Origin: Pseudomonadota bacterium
GTDB taxonomy: Bacteria > Myxococcota > Myxococcia > Myxococcales > Anaeromyxobacteraceae
NCBI GenBank assembly: GCA_023419875.1
Contig: JAEZXM010000585.1
Coordinates: 1 to 11,047, forward strand
Length of the DNA stretch: 11,047 nucleotides
Direction of reading: 5' to 3'
The first letter of the stretch is position 1. Each line of letters starts with the position of its first letter. Shown piece after piece: positions 1-7,628 of the stretch. Position numbers and translations under genes: made by a program. The notes under the pieces were generated by a model. The model worked only from the letters and a program-made list of their open reading frames with translations, had not been told where the DNA came from and made no database searches.

Positions 1-52
1 GCGCAGCCCCCCAGCAAGAAGACCCGGGGGTTCGAGTCCCTCCGGGCGTGCT
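1..52 (+). repeat. 52-bp direct repeat, copy 1, with tRNA T-arm-like hairpin
   Basis: This stretch is identical over 52 bases to 161-212. It may extend left of the window. Bases 26-42 read GGGGG, TTCGAGT, CCCTC, which is the stem-loop-stem of a tRNA T arm. With one bulged base the stem extends to eight pairs (23-30 with 38-46). No acceptor 5' strand, D arm or anticodon arm can be placed, so it is not an intact tRNA. It could be a decayed tRNA 3' end that was duplicated, or an intergenic repeat family of this genome. Confidence 0.85.
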
Positions 53-69
53 ACCACGGTCGGCGCGAA

Positions 70-92
70 GGCGCGGCCGGCCAGGCCGCGCC
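70..92. repeat. GC-rich inverted repeat between the direct repeats
   Basis: Bases 70-78 pair perfectly with 84-92 around a five-base loop (ggcca), giving a nine-pair G/C stem. It lies in gene-free DNA between the two 52-bp repeats. No T-tract follows, so it is not an obvious terminator. Function unknown. Confidence 0.6.
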
Positions 93-160
93 GGGAGCGC
101 GGCGGGGGGTCTGGGGGGCGGAGCGACCACGACGGCGCTCGATCTTCGAGGCCGCTCGCA

Positions 161-212
161 GCGCAGCCCCCCAGCAAGAAGACCCGGGGGTTCGAGTCCC
201 TCCGGGCGTGCT
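161..212 (+). repeat. 52-bp direct repeat, copy 2
   Basis: Second perfect copy of 1-52, offset by 160 bp. Its T-arm-like hairpin is at 186-202. Its C run (167-172) and AGACCC (180-185) are complementary to GGGTCT (107-112) and a G run (113-118), so the spacer and copy 2 could fold into a longer interrupted hairpin. The promoter of tRNA-Lys begins 10 bp downstream. Confidence 0.85.
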
Positions 213-222
213 GGAACTGACG

Positions 223-251
223 TTGACACACCCGCGTTCCGCTGCTAGAAA
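223..251 (+). promoter_or_regulatory. sigma70-type promoter of tRNA-Lys
   Basis: TTGACA at 223-228 is a perfect -35 hexamer. A 17-bp spacer leads to TAGAAA at 246-251, which matches four of six -10 positions. Transcription would start near 258, about 23 bases before the tRNA. The leader contains a five-pair hairpin (CTCGG 260-264 with CCGAG 269-273). The promoter was read by eye only. Confidence 0.6.
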
Positions 252-280
252 CCGCGACCCTCGGGTGACCGAGAGTCCAC

Positions 281-353
281 GGGCGCATAGCTCAACTGGC
301 AGAGCAATGGACTCTTAATCCATAGGTTGAAGGTTCGATTCCTTCTGCGCTCA
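281..353 (+). tRNA. tRNA-Lys (anticodon CTT)
   Basis: The cloverleaf is complete over 73 nucleotides. The acceptor GGGCGCA (281-287) pairs with TGCGCTC (346-352), including one G-U pair. The D arm is GCTC/GAGC. The anticodon stem ATGGA/TCCAT encloses the loop CTCTTAA, with anticodon CTT at 314-316, reading the lysine codon AAG. The T arm is GAAGG-TTCGATT-CCTTC. The discriminator is A353. CCA is not encoded and must be added by a CCA-adding enzyme. A promoter lies upstream and a terminator directly downstream, so the gene appears to be its own transcription unit. AAG is used heavily in the clp and lon genes of this window. Confidence 0.95.
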
Positions 354-356
354 AAA

Positions 357-395
357 TGAAGCCCGCCGGTCCGCCGGCGGGCTTCACTCTTTCTT
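357..395. terminator. Bidirectional intrinsic terminator between tRNA-Lys and the sspB-like gene
   Basis: Bases 357-369 pair with 374-386 in a perfect 13-pair stem closed by a tccg loop. On the plus strand a pyrimidine, T-rich tail (387-395) follows, ending tRNA-Lys transcription. On the minus strand four T's (complement of 353-356) follow, ending the converging gene, whose TGA stop lies inside the stem at 384-386. The symmetric stem with T's on both sides supports use by both convergent units. Confidence 0.8.
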
Positions 396-791
396 GCCGC
401 CCTGGATCACGCCGAACCGCGGGCGCTTCCGCTCGGGCGGCCGGAGGATGCCGGCCAGCACCGAAGGCCAGGGGAACGCGCAGTCGAACCGCCGACCCCG
501 GAACGTCAGGTTGCAGCGGATGCCCCACTCGTCGAGGAGCACCTCCGGCGTGTCGCGCGGCACCACCACGTTCACGCGGACGAGCTCCTCGTCCTGCAGG
601 TACTCGGGCAGCACCACGCCGGGCGCGGCGGGCGCGACGATCACGCACTCGATCACCGACGCCGCGCGGCAGGCCTCGAGCATCTCGGCGTAGCGCCGGC
701 GGAGCGCGAACAGCTCCAGCGCACCCTGCGACCATCCGGGACAGGTGGACGGACAGGGCGCGTCCGGAGGGTGATCGTGTGGATCCTCCAC
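384..791 (-). CDS. sspB: SspB-like ClpXP specificity-enhancing adaptor
   Basis: The 135-residue protein aligns by eye with E. coli SspB, which tethers ssrA-tagged substrates to ClpXP in the cytoplasm. The SspB fold begins near Arg31 (RRRYAEML). The segment PGVVLPEY (57-64) matches SspB PGVQVPMEY. IRCNLTFRGR (91-100) and PSVLAGI (109-115) match SspB VRFNARFGG and AAVLAIY. After this domain only a few residues lead to RPRFGVIQ (123-130), which resembles the ClpX-docking tail of E. coli SspB (RPALRVVK). The flexible linker, tens of residues in E. coli, is therefore almost absent. The start is GTG at 791; no other in-frame ATG, GTG or TTG precedes the conserved core, and no strong ribosome site is visible. 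The gene diverges from tig-clpP-clpX-lon, which fits the adaptor role. The family call rests on remembered motifs, so it is likely rather than certain. Confidence 0.7.
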   Translation of the reverse strand: MEDPHDHPPDAPCPSTCPGWSQGALELFALRRRYAEMLEACRAASVIECVIVAPAAPGVVLPEYLQDEELVRVNVVVPRDTPEVLLDEWGIRCNLTFRGRRFDCAFPWPSVLAGILRPPERKRPRFGVIQGGKKE

Positions 792-810
792 GGGCCGTTC
801 TTACTACAGT

Positions 811-930
811 CGAAGGCCACGCGTCCTTCGGCGTGGTAGACAGGTGCGAGCGCAGGCCCAGGCGCTTAGCCTGGGGCCGTCGCGAGGCGAGGGATTCGGG
901 GGGGCCGAGCCTCACCGGTCCCCCCGTATC
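811..930. other. Structured gene-free region upstream of tRNA-Leu, partly tRNA-Leu-like
   Basis: The gap between the sspB-like gene and tRNA-Leu holds three inverted repeats: CCACGC (817-822) with GCGTGG (831-836), CCCAGGC (857-863) with GCCTGGG (869-875), and a G run (898-904) with a C run (920-925). Pieces of it resemble the tRNA-Leu at 936, in the same order: TGGTAGAC, CTTAG, then CGCGAGGCG followed by AGGG and TTCG. It cannot fold as a tRNA, because the position before the would-be anticodon is not T and no acceptor stem forms. It may be a decayed tRNA-Leu copy, a leader or processing structure, or chance in G+C-rich DNA. No convincing promoter for tRNA-Leu was found here. Confidence 0.3.
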
Positions 931-935
931 GATCA

Positions 936-1017
936 GGGCGGGTGGCGGAACTGGCAGACGCGCTGGACTTAGGATCCAGAGCCGCGAGGCGTGAGGGTTC
1001 GAGCCCCTCCCCGCCCA
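936..1017 (+). tRNA. tRNA-Leu (anticodon TAG)
   Basis: This 82-nucleotide class II tRNA has the acceptor GGGCGGG (936-942) paired with CCCGCCC (1010-1016) and discriminator A1017. The anticodon stem CTGGA/TCCAG encloses the loop CTTAGGA, giving anticodon TAG at 970-972, which reads CTA and, by wobble, other CTN leucine codons. The long variable arm (about 980-992) and the T arm GAGGG-TTCGAGC-CCCTC are present. CCA is not encoded. No T-tract terminator separates it from tig, 76 bp downstream, so read-through into tig is possible. Confidence 0.95.
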
Positions 1018-1025
1018 CTCTGCGC

Positions 1026-1054
1026 TTGACCCAGGGGGCCGGCGCACGTAGCAC
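1026..1054 (+). promoter_or_regulatory. Possible sigma70-type promoter of tig
   Basis: TTGACC (1026-1031) differs from the -35 consensus at one base. A 17-bp spacer leads to TAGCAC (1049-1054), which matches only three of six -10 positions. A start near 1061 would leave a leader of about 33 bases before the tig ATG. The alternative is transcription coming through tRNA-Leu. Confidence 0.4.
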
Positions 1055-1093
1055 TTACCGCCTTTCTCCGAAGCGAAAAGGTCCAGGACGAAC

Positions 1094-2407
1094 ATGAAGA
1101 TCCAGGTCGAGACGCTCTCCCCCGTGGAGCGCAAGGTCACCATCGAGGTCGATCCCGATCGCGTCGCGAAGGAGCTCGAGCGCGCGTACGCCGGTCTCTC
1201 CCGGCGGGTGAAGCTGCGCGGGTTCCGCCCCGGCAAGGCGCCGCGCAAGGTGCTCGAGCGCCAGTTCCGCGCCGAGGTCGAGAGCGACGTCGCCGAGCGG
1301 ATCGTCGCCGACACCTTCGCCGAGGCGGTGCGCAGCGAGGACCTTCCGGTGGTGGCCCCGCCCAGCGTCTCGATCGCCGAGGGGATCGCCGAGGGCAAGC
1401 CGCTCCGGTACACGGCCCGGGTCGAGGTGAAGCCGGCGTTCGAGCCGAAGGACTACCGCGGGCTCGCCGTGGTCCGGAAGCCGCCGGAGGTCACGGACGA
1501 GATGATCGCCTCCGAGCTCGGGCGGCTCCAGCAGTCGTTCGCGGAGCTCGCCCCCGTCGAGGGGCGCTTCGAGGCGCAGCCGGGGGACTGGGCGATCATC
1601 GATCACGAGGGCACCGTGGACGGAATGCCGTTCTCGGGCTCGAAGGCCGAAGACGTCACCGTCCGGGTCGCCCCCGGCCCGATCAACGAGGGCAACCTCG
1701 AGCGGCTCGCGGGGGTGAAGGTCGGCGAGGTGATCGACTTCGAGGAGGGGTTCGGTCCGGAGGCCCGCGATCCGGCCCTCCGGGGCAAGATCGCGAGGAT
1801 GAAGGCGCGGCTCAAGGCGCTCAAGACGCAGAAGATCCCGGCCCTCGACGACGACTTTGCGCGGACCGTGGGCATCGACGGCGTCGAGACGCTCGACGCC
1901 CTCCGGGCACGGATCCGGAGCGATCTCGAGCGGCGAGAGAAGCGGCGGGCGGAGGCCCAGCTCCGGGACGCGCTGGTCAAGGCCGCGCTCGCGAAGAACG
2001 ACTTCGAGGTGCCCGGGTCACTCGTGGAGCGGGCCATCGACCAGATGATCGAGGGGACGGCCGAGCGGTTCGCGCGGCAGGGGATCGACCTGCGCAATCT
2101 GGAGATGGACATGGCCCGGCTGCGGGCCGACCTGCGCGAGCAGGCGCTCCTCCAGGTGCGCGGCGCGCTCCTGCTCGAGGCCATCGCCGAGGTGGAGAAG
2201 ATCGAGGTCACGGAAGAGGACCTTCGGGCGGAGCTCGCGCGGATCGCCGACGAGATGGGGGTGCCCCTCGCGAAGGTCCAGCAGCAAACGAAGGGCAAGG
2301 AGACGCGCGAGGCGCTAAGGAACAGGATCAGGGAGGACAAGGCGCTCTCGCTCCTGTCCTCCGCGGCCACGATCCAGGCGGAGGAGCCGGAGACGAGGAG
2401 ACCATGA
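1094..2407 (+). CDS. tig: Trigger factor, ribosome-associated chaperone and peptidyl-prolyl isomerase
   Basis: Trigger factor docks at the ribosomal exit tunnel and shields nascent chains. The 437 residues match the usual family length. The N-terminal ribosome-binding domain carries the signature GFRPGKAP at 43-50. The FKBP-type isomerase domain spans about 163-246, beginning GDWAIIDHEGTVDG. The substrate-binding C-terminal domain follows from about 251, opening with the typical LDDDFA motif and continuing as charged helices to the end. The ATG at 1094 follows AGGA at 1085-1088 with a five-base gap, and the protein starts MKIQVE as in other trigger factors. The stop codon overlaps the start of clpP by four bases, a sign of translational coupling. 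This gene heads the protein-quality-control cluster. No defect is seen. Confidence 0.97.
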   Translation: MKIQVETLSPVERKVTIEVDPDRVAKELERAYAGLSRRVKLRGFRPGKAPRKVLERQFRAEVESDVAERIVADTFAEAVRSEDLPVVAPPSVSIAEGIAEGKPLRYTARVEVKPAFEPKDYRGLAVVRKPPEVTDEMIASELGRLQQSFAELAPVEGRFEAQPGDWAIIDHEGTVDGMPFSGSKAEDVTVRVAPGPINEGNLERLAGVKVGEVIDFEEGFGPEARDPALRGKIARMKARLKALKTQKIPALDDDFARTVGIDGVETLDALRARIRSDLERREKRRAEAQLRDALVKAALAKNDFEVPGSLVERAIDQMIEGTAERFARQGIDLRNLEMDMARLRADLREQALLQVRGALLLEAIAEVEKIEVTEEDLRAELARIADEMGVPLAKVQQQTKGKETREALRNRIREDKALSLLSSAATIQAEEPETRRP

Positions 2408-3012
2408 GCTACCTGATTCCCTACGTCATCGAGCAGACGCACCGCGGCGAGCGCAGCTACGACATCTACTCGCGCCTGCTCAAGGACCGGATCATCTTCC
2501 TGGGCTCGGAGGTGAACGACGAGATCGCCAACGTCATCATCGCCCAGATGCTCTTCCTCGAGTCCGAGGACCCGGACAAGGACATCAACCTCTACATCAA
2601 CAGCCCGGGCGGCTCGGTCACCGCCGGTATGGCGATCTACGACACCATGCAGTACGTGAAGCCGCCGGTCTCCACGATCTGCATCGGCCAGGCGGCCAGC
2701 ATGGGGGCGGTCCTCCTGGCCTCGGGGGCGCAGGGGAAGCGCTACGCCCTTCCGAACGCCCGGATCATGATCCACCAGCTCTCGGGCGGGTATCAGGGCC
2801 AGGCCTCCGACATCGAGATCCAGGCCAAGGAGGCGCTCCGCCTCAAGTCGCGCCTCAACGAGATCCTCGCCCGCCACACGCGTCAACCCATCGAGCGGAT
2901 CGAGAAGGACTCCGACCGCGACTACTTCATGGGCCCAGGTGAGGCGAAGGAGTACGGCCTCGTCGACGAGGTCTTCGTCCACAAGAAGGCGGTGGAGCGG
3001 AAGCAGCAGTAG
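2404..3012 (+). CDS. clpP: ATP-dependent Clp protease proteolytic subunit
   Basis: ClpP forms the double-heptamer serine peptidase that degrades proteins unfolded by ClpX. The 202-residue product has the catalytic triad at Ser99 (GQAASMGAVLL), His124 (ARIMIHQLSGG) and Asp173 (DRDYF). The spacings of 25 and 49 residues equal those of E. coli ClpP. The glycine-rich loop NSPGGSV (67-73) forms the oxyanion region. The N-terminus (MSYLIPYVIEQT) is short, so any propeptide is at most a few residues. The ATG lies inside the end of tig (ATGA overlap) with GAGGAG-type ribosome site bases at 2395-2400. It is the second gene of the cluster, with its partner clpX 47 bp downstream. Confidence 0.97.
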   Translation: MSYLIPYVIEQTHRGERSYDIYSRLLKDRIIFLGSEVNDEIANVIIAQMLFLESEDPDKDINLYINSPGGSVTAGMAIYDTMQYVKPPVSTICIGQAASMGAVLLASGAQGKRYALPNARIMIHQLSGGYQGQASDIEIQAKEALRLKSRLNEILARHTRQPIERIEKDSDRDYFMGPGEAKEYGLVDEVFVHKKAVERKQQ

Positions 3013-3047
3013 ACTGGAGGAAGGCGGCCTCTTGCCGGCGCCGCCCC

Positions 3048-3053
3048 GGAGGA
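3048..3053 (+). promoter_or_regulatory. Ribosome binding site that fixes the TTG start of clpX
   Basis: GGAGGA lies six bases before the TTG at 3060. No ATG or GTG occurs in this frame between the clpP stop and the zinc-finger cysteines, so this strong site supports the rare TTG start. A second GGAGG (3016-3020) just after the clpP stop is too far away to serve it. Confidence 0.75.
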
Positions 3054-3059
3054 CACGGC

Positions 3060-4298
<1,239 letters not shown>

Positions 4299-4585
4299 TC
4301 GAGCAGGCCCGCCGGGAGCGCCCGAGCAGCGGCCGTCCGCGTCAGCGTTCGGTTTCGAGGGATGTCGCGGCCACCCCGAAGGTGGTGTCGCCGCGGTGTG
4401 TGCCTTTGGACCCCCGGCCCGAGGTGGGGTGCGTGCTCCCATGGGGACGGGGAGGCCTCTTTACGCACGGCCGGGCGCCCGCGATCATCGACGGGAGGGC
4501 GTCTTGCCTCGAACCGAAGAACCCGGCCCGCTCCGGTGTTAGGTGGTAGGTTCCGACCCGTCGTCCTCCAAGGAGCGTCTGCACC
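4299..4585. other. clpX-lon intergenic region, hairpin present, promoter not assigned
   Basis: This is the longest gap in the quality-control cluster (287 bp), and no credible gene lies in it. An interrupted inverted repeat (CGCGG-CCACC 4366-4375 with GGTGG 4381-4385 and CCGCG 4391-4395) could end or attenuate clpX transcription, but it lacks a T-tract. TTGCCT at 4504-4509 is followed by no good -10 at usual spacing, so no promoter is assigned. The length argues that lon has its own promoter, perhaps of a heat-shock or extracytoplasmic sigma class not recognisable by eye. Confidence 0.5.
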
Positions 4586-7021
4586 GTGGCCATCTTCTCC
4601 CGCAACGATGACGGCAAGAAGGACGGGAAGCGTATCCGGACGCTCCCCCTCCTGCCCCTGCGCGACATCATCGTCTTCCCTCACATGGTCGTGCCGCTGT
4701 TCGTGGGCCGGCAGAAGTCGATCGCCGCGCTCGAGGAGGCGATGGGCGGCGACAAGGCGGTCCTGCTCTGCGCCCAGAAGAAGGCCAAGACCAACGAGCC
4801 GACGCCCGAGGACATCTTCGCGGTCGGCACGGTCGGGTCGATCATCCAGCTCCTGCGCCTCCCCGACGGGACGGTGAAGGTGCTCGTCGAGGGGCGCCAG
4901 CGCGCCCGCGCCCGGCGATTTCTGGAGAACGACAAGTTCCTGGTGGTCGAGGCCGAGGAGATCGAGGAGCAGATCGACCGCACGGTGGAGCTCGAGGCGC
5001 TCATGCGCTCGGTGCACTCCACCTTCGAGGCCTACGTCAAGCTCAACAAGCGGATCCCGCCGGAGATGCTGACCAGCGTCGCGTCGATCGACGATCCGGC
5101 GCGCCTCGCCGACACCATCGTCGCGCACCTCTCGCTCAAGCTGAACGACAAGCAGTCGATCCTGGAGACCGAGTCCCCGGCCCGTCGGCTCGAGCGGCTC
5201 TACGAGCTGATGCAGGGAGAGATCGAGATCCTGCAGGTCGAGAAGAAGATCCGGACGCGCGTCAAGAAGCAGATGGAGAAGACGCAGAAGGAGTACTACC
5301 TCAACGAGCAGATGCAGGCGATCCAGAAGGAGCTCGGAGAGCGGGACGAGTTCAAGAACGAGATCCAGGAGCTCGAGGAGAAGATCAAGAACAAGAAGAT
5401 GTCGAAGGAGGCCACCCTCAAGGCCAAGAAGGAGCTCAAGAAGCTCAAGATGATGAGCCCGATGAGCGCCGAGGCCACGGTGGTCCGGAACTACATCGAC
5501 TGGATCCTCTCGCTCCCCTGGTACGAGTACACCGAGGACAAGCTCGAGATCCCCGAGGCGGAGCGGATCCTCGACGAGGATCACTACGGGCTCAAGAAGC
5601 CCAAGGAGCGGATCCTCGAGTACCTCGCCGTCCAGAAGCTCGTCGATCGGATCCGCGGCCCCATTCTCTGCTTCGTCGGTCCCCCGGGCGTGGGCAAGAC
5701 CTCGCTCGGCAAGTCCATCGCCCGCGCCATGAACCGGCGCTTCATCCGGATCAGCCTGGGTGGCGTCCGCGACGAGGCCGAGATCCGCGGTCACCGGCGC
5801 ACGTACATCGGCGCCCTGCCCGGGAAGATCATCCAGTCGCTCAAGAAGGCCGCCTCCGGCAACCCGGTCTTCCTCCTCGACGAGGTGGACAAGATGTCCA
5901 CCGACTTCCGCGGCGACCCCTCGGCGGCGCTCCTCGAGGTGCTCGACCCCGAGCAGAACTTCGCCTTCAACGACCACTACCTCGACCTCGACTACGACCT
6001 CTCCAAGGTCCTGTTCATCTGCACCGCGAACACCATGGGCGGCATCCCGCTGCCGCTCCAGGACCGCATGGAGATCATCCGGCTCGCCGGGTACACGGAC
6101 CTCGAGAAGCTCTCCATCGCCACCCGCTACCTCATCCCGAAGCAGAAGGAGCTGAACGGGCTCGAGCACGTGCCCGTGACCTGGAGGCGGCGGGCGCTCA
6201 AGTCGATCGTGCACACGTACACGAAGGAGTCCGGCGTCCGCTCGCTCGAGCGCGAGATCGGCTCGATCTGCCGGAAGATCGCCAAGGACGTCCTCAAGAA
6301 CGGCCGGCCCGAGGGCAAGGGCTACGACGTCACCGAGAAGCTCGTGCAGAAGTACCTGGGCCCTCCGCGGTTCCGCTACGGCACCGCCGAGGAGCAGGAC
6401 CAGATCGGCCTCACCACCGGCCTCGCCTGGACCGAGCTGGGCGGCGAGCTCTTGACGGTCGAGGCCCAGGTGATGCCTGGCAAGGGCAAGCTCACCATCA
6501 CCGGCAAGCTGGGTGAGGTGATGCAGGAGTCCGCGCAGGCGGCGATGAGCTACGTCCGCTCGCGCGCCGAGCTGCTCGGTCTCGACAAGCGGTTCCTCGA
6601 GAACGTGGACATCCACGTGCACGTTCCCGAGGGCGCCATCCCCAAGGACGGCCCGTCCGCCGGCATCACCATGGCGACGACGCTCGTCTCCGCGCTCTGC
6701 CGCCTCCCGGTGCGCAAGGACGTGGCCATGACCGGCGAGATCACGCTCCGCGGCCGCGTGCTCCCGATCGGCGGCCTCAAGGAGAAGGTCCTCGCCGCCC
6801 ACCGCGGCGGCATCAAGCGGGTGCTCATCCCCAAGGAGAACCAGAAGGACATCCGCGAGATCCCGAAGAAGGTTCGCGAGGCGCTCACCATCCTGCCGGT
6901 GGAGAGCGCCGACGAGGTGCTGCGCGAGTCGCTCGTGCTCGGCAACCCGCAGGAGTTCCTGCGAAAGCCCACGCTCTCGCCGGAGTCCGAAGGGGTGCCG
7001 GAGACGGCCGCGCACGCGTAG
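4586..7021 (+). CDS. lon: Lon protease, LonA type
   Basis: Lon is a cytosolic homohexameric AAA+ serine protease that removes misfolded and selected regulatory proteins. The 811 residues are typical of LonA. The N-terminal substrate-binding domain starts at about 20 (LPLLPLRDIIVFP). A Lys/Glu-rich coiled-coil stretch spans about 210-290. Walker A GPPGVGKT is at 365-372 and Walker B VFLLDEVDK at 428-436. The protease domain has the catalytic dyad Ser691 (PKDGPSAG) and Lys734 (GGLKEK); the 43-residue spacing equals that of E. coli Lon. Translation starts at GTG with AAGGAG at 4570-4575. Myxobacteria are known to carry two Lons, one vegetative and one developmental. The position after clpX suggests the vegetative type, but that is inference. 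The converging gene ends only 21 bp beyond the lon stop. Confidence 0.97.
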   Translation: MAIFSRNDDGKKDGKRIRTLPLLPLRDIIVFPHMVVPLFVGRQKSIAALEEAMGGDKAVLLCAQKKAKTNEPTPEDIFAVGTVGSIIQLLRLPDGTVKVLVEGRQRARARRFLENDKFLVVEAEEIEEQIDRTVELEALMRSVHSTFEAYVKLNKRIPPEMLTSVASIDDPARLADTIVAHLSLKLNDKQSILETESPARRLERLYELMQGEIEILQVEKKIRTRVKKQMEKTQKEYYLNEQMQAIQKELGERDEFKNEIQELEEKIKNKKMSKEATLKAKKELKKLKMMSPMSAEATVVRNYIDWILSLPWYEYTEDKLEIPEAERILDEDHYGLKKPKERILEYLAVQKLVDRIRGPILCFVGPPGVGKTSLGKSIARAMNRRFIRISLGGVRDEAEIRGHRRTYIGALPGKIIQSLKKAASGNPVFLLDEVDKMSTDFRGDPSAALLEVLDPEQNFAFNDHYLDLDYDLSKVLFICTANTMGGIPLPLQDRMEIIRLAGYTDLEKLSIATRYLIPKQKELNGLEHVPVTWRRRALKSIVHTYTKESGVRSLEREIGSICRKIAKDVLKNGRPEGKGYDVTEKLVQKYLGPPRFRYGTAEEQDQIGLTTGLAWTELGGELLTVEAQVMPGKGKLTITGKLGEVMQESAQAAMSYVRSRAELLGLDKRFLENVDIHVHVPEGAIPKDGPSAGITMATTLVSALCRLPVRKDVAMTGEITLRGRVLPIGGLKEKVLAAHRGGIKRVLIPKENQKDIREIPKKVREALTILPVESADEVLRESLVLGNPQEFLRKPTLSPESEGVPETAAHA

Positions 7022-7042
7022 GCGCGGCTCGGCCTCGCGCGC

Positions 7043-7627
7043 TCAAGGCGTGACCAGCCGGACCTGCTGCACGTACTCGATGCCGAGGAGGCCGGTGGGC
7101 GCCACGACCTCCAGCACGTGGGGCCCCGGCCCCTGCGCTGCCTCCTGCGCCTCGATCGAGACCGGGATCCGGATCACCTGGCCCGGATCCCGCCAGGACT
7201 CGACGTCGGCGTACATCGCCTCGAACCGGCCCTCGTTGCGGGGATGATGCCCGGGCTCTCCGCCCGAGGCCTGCCACGCGGACACCCAGGAGCGCACCGG
7301 CGGGTGCAGGACGCGGTCCGGCTCGCGGGCGAAGCTGCAGTTCACCGCGCACGCGAGCGTGACGCTCGCGCCGAGGAGACCGACCAGGATCGCGAACGCG
7401 TACGGGTAGGCCCGCGACTCGCGCCGGACGCGCCGCGAGAGGAGCCGCTCGCCGAGGAAGAGCAGCGCGATCGCCGCGCCGGCGACGAGGAAGAGCCGGG
7501 GCCAGTCCAGGATGAGGAGGGCCCGGCTTCCGGGGCGCTCGGCAACGAGCACCGCTCCGGCGGCGACCAGGGCGAACGAGAGGAAGAGCTGGGGGGGCGA
7601 AAAGCCGTCGCGTCGCATGGCGGGCAT
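7043..7627 (-). CDS. Unrecognised membrane protein with three predicted helices
   Basis: I do not recognise this 194-residue protein. Three hydrophobic stretches are visible: about 13-30, 43-60 and 75-95. Arg-rich segments follow helix 2 (RRVRRESR). The remaining hundred residues are soluble, with two cysteines at the end of helix 3 (ACAVNC) and a beta-rich C-terminus. That domain could lie outside the membrane and could be a small binding or assembly module, but nothing identifies a function. The ATG at 7627 has a GGGAG site four bases upstream; a second ATG three codons later is possible. Only one base separates the start from the TAG of the methyltransferase, so the two genes are surely co-transcribed. 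G+C content and codon use match the neighbours. Confidence 0.8.
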   Translation of the reverse strand: MPAMRRDGFSPPQLFLSFALVAAGAVLVAERPGSRALLILDWPRLFLVAGAAIALLFLGERLLSRRVRRESRAYPYAFAILVGLLGASVTLACAVNCSFAREPDRVLHPPVRSWVSAWQASGGEPGHHPRNEGRFEAMYADVESWRDPGQVIRIPVSIEAQEAAQGPGPHVLEVVAPTGLLGIEYVQQVRLVTP

Positions 7628-7628
7628 T

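Noticed and set aside
23..56. An intact tRNA ending in the first direct repeat (T-arm-like stem followed by ACCA at 53-56)
   Set aside because: The distance from the T stem to ACCA is too long for a normal acceptor stem. In copy 2, where upstream sequence is visible, there is no matching 5' acceptor strand or anticodon arm.
1..212. CRISPR array or attachment sites, suggested by direct repeats near a tRNA
   Set aside because: There are only two copies, with a 108-bp spacer far longer than CRISPR spacers. No cas or integrase gene occurs in the window, and the repeat does not match the 3' end of tRNA-Lys.
857..875. An anticodon arm for an additional tRNA (loop with CTTA)
   Set aside because: The seven-pair stem leaves a five-base loop. 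With a seven-base loop the base before the anticodon is G, not T. No acceptor stem can be formed around it.
1049..1056. A CIRCE (HrcA) half-site upstream of tig, from TAGCACTT
   Set aside because: The inverted partner (GAGTGCTAA) is absent at the required nine-base spacing.
292..1413. A 373-codon minus-strand frame crossing tRNA-Lys, tRNA-Leu and the sspB-like gene
   Set aside because: It runs through two certain tRNA genes and is out of frame with the SspB-like protein; its translation has no recognisable domain.
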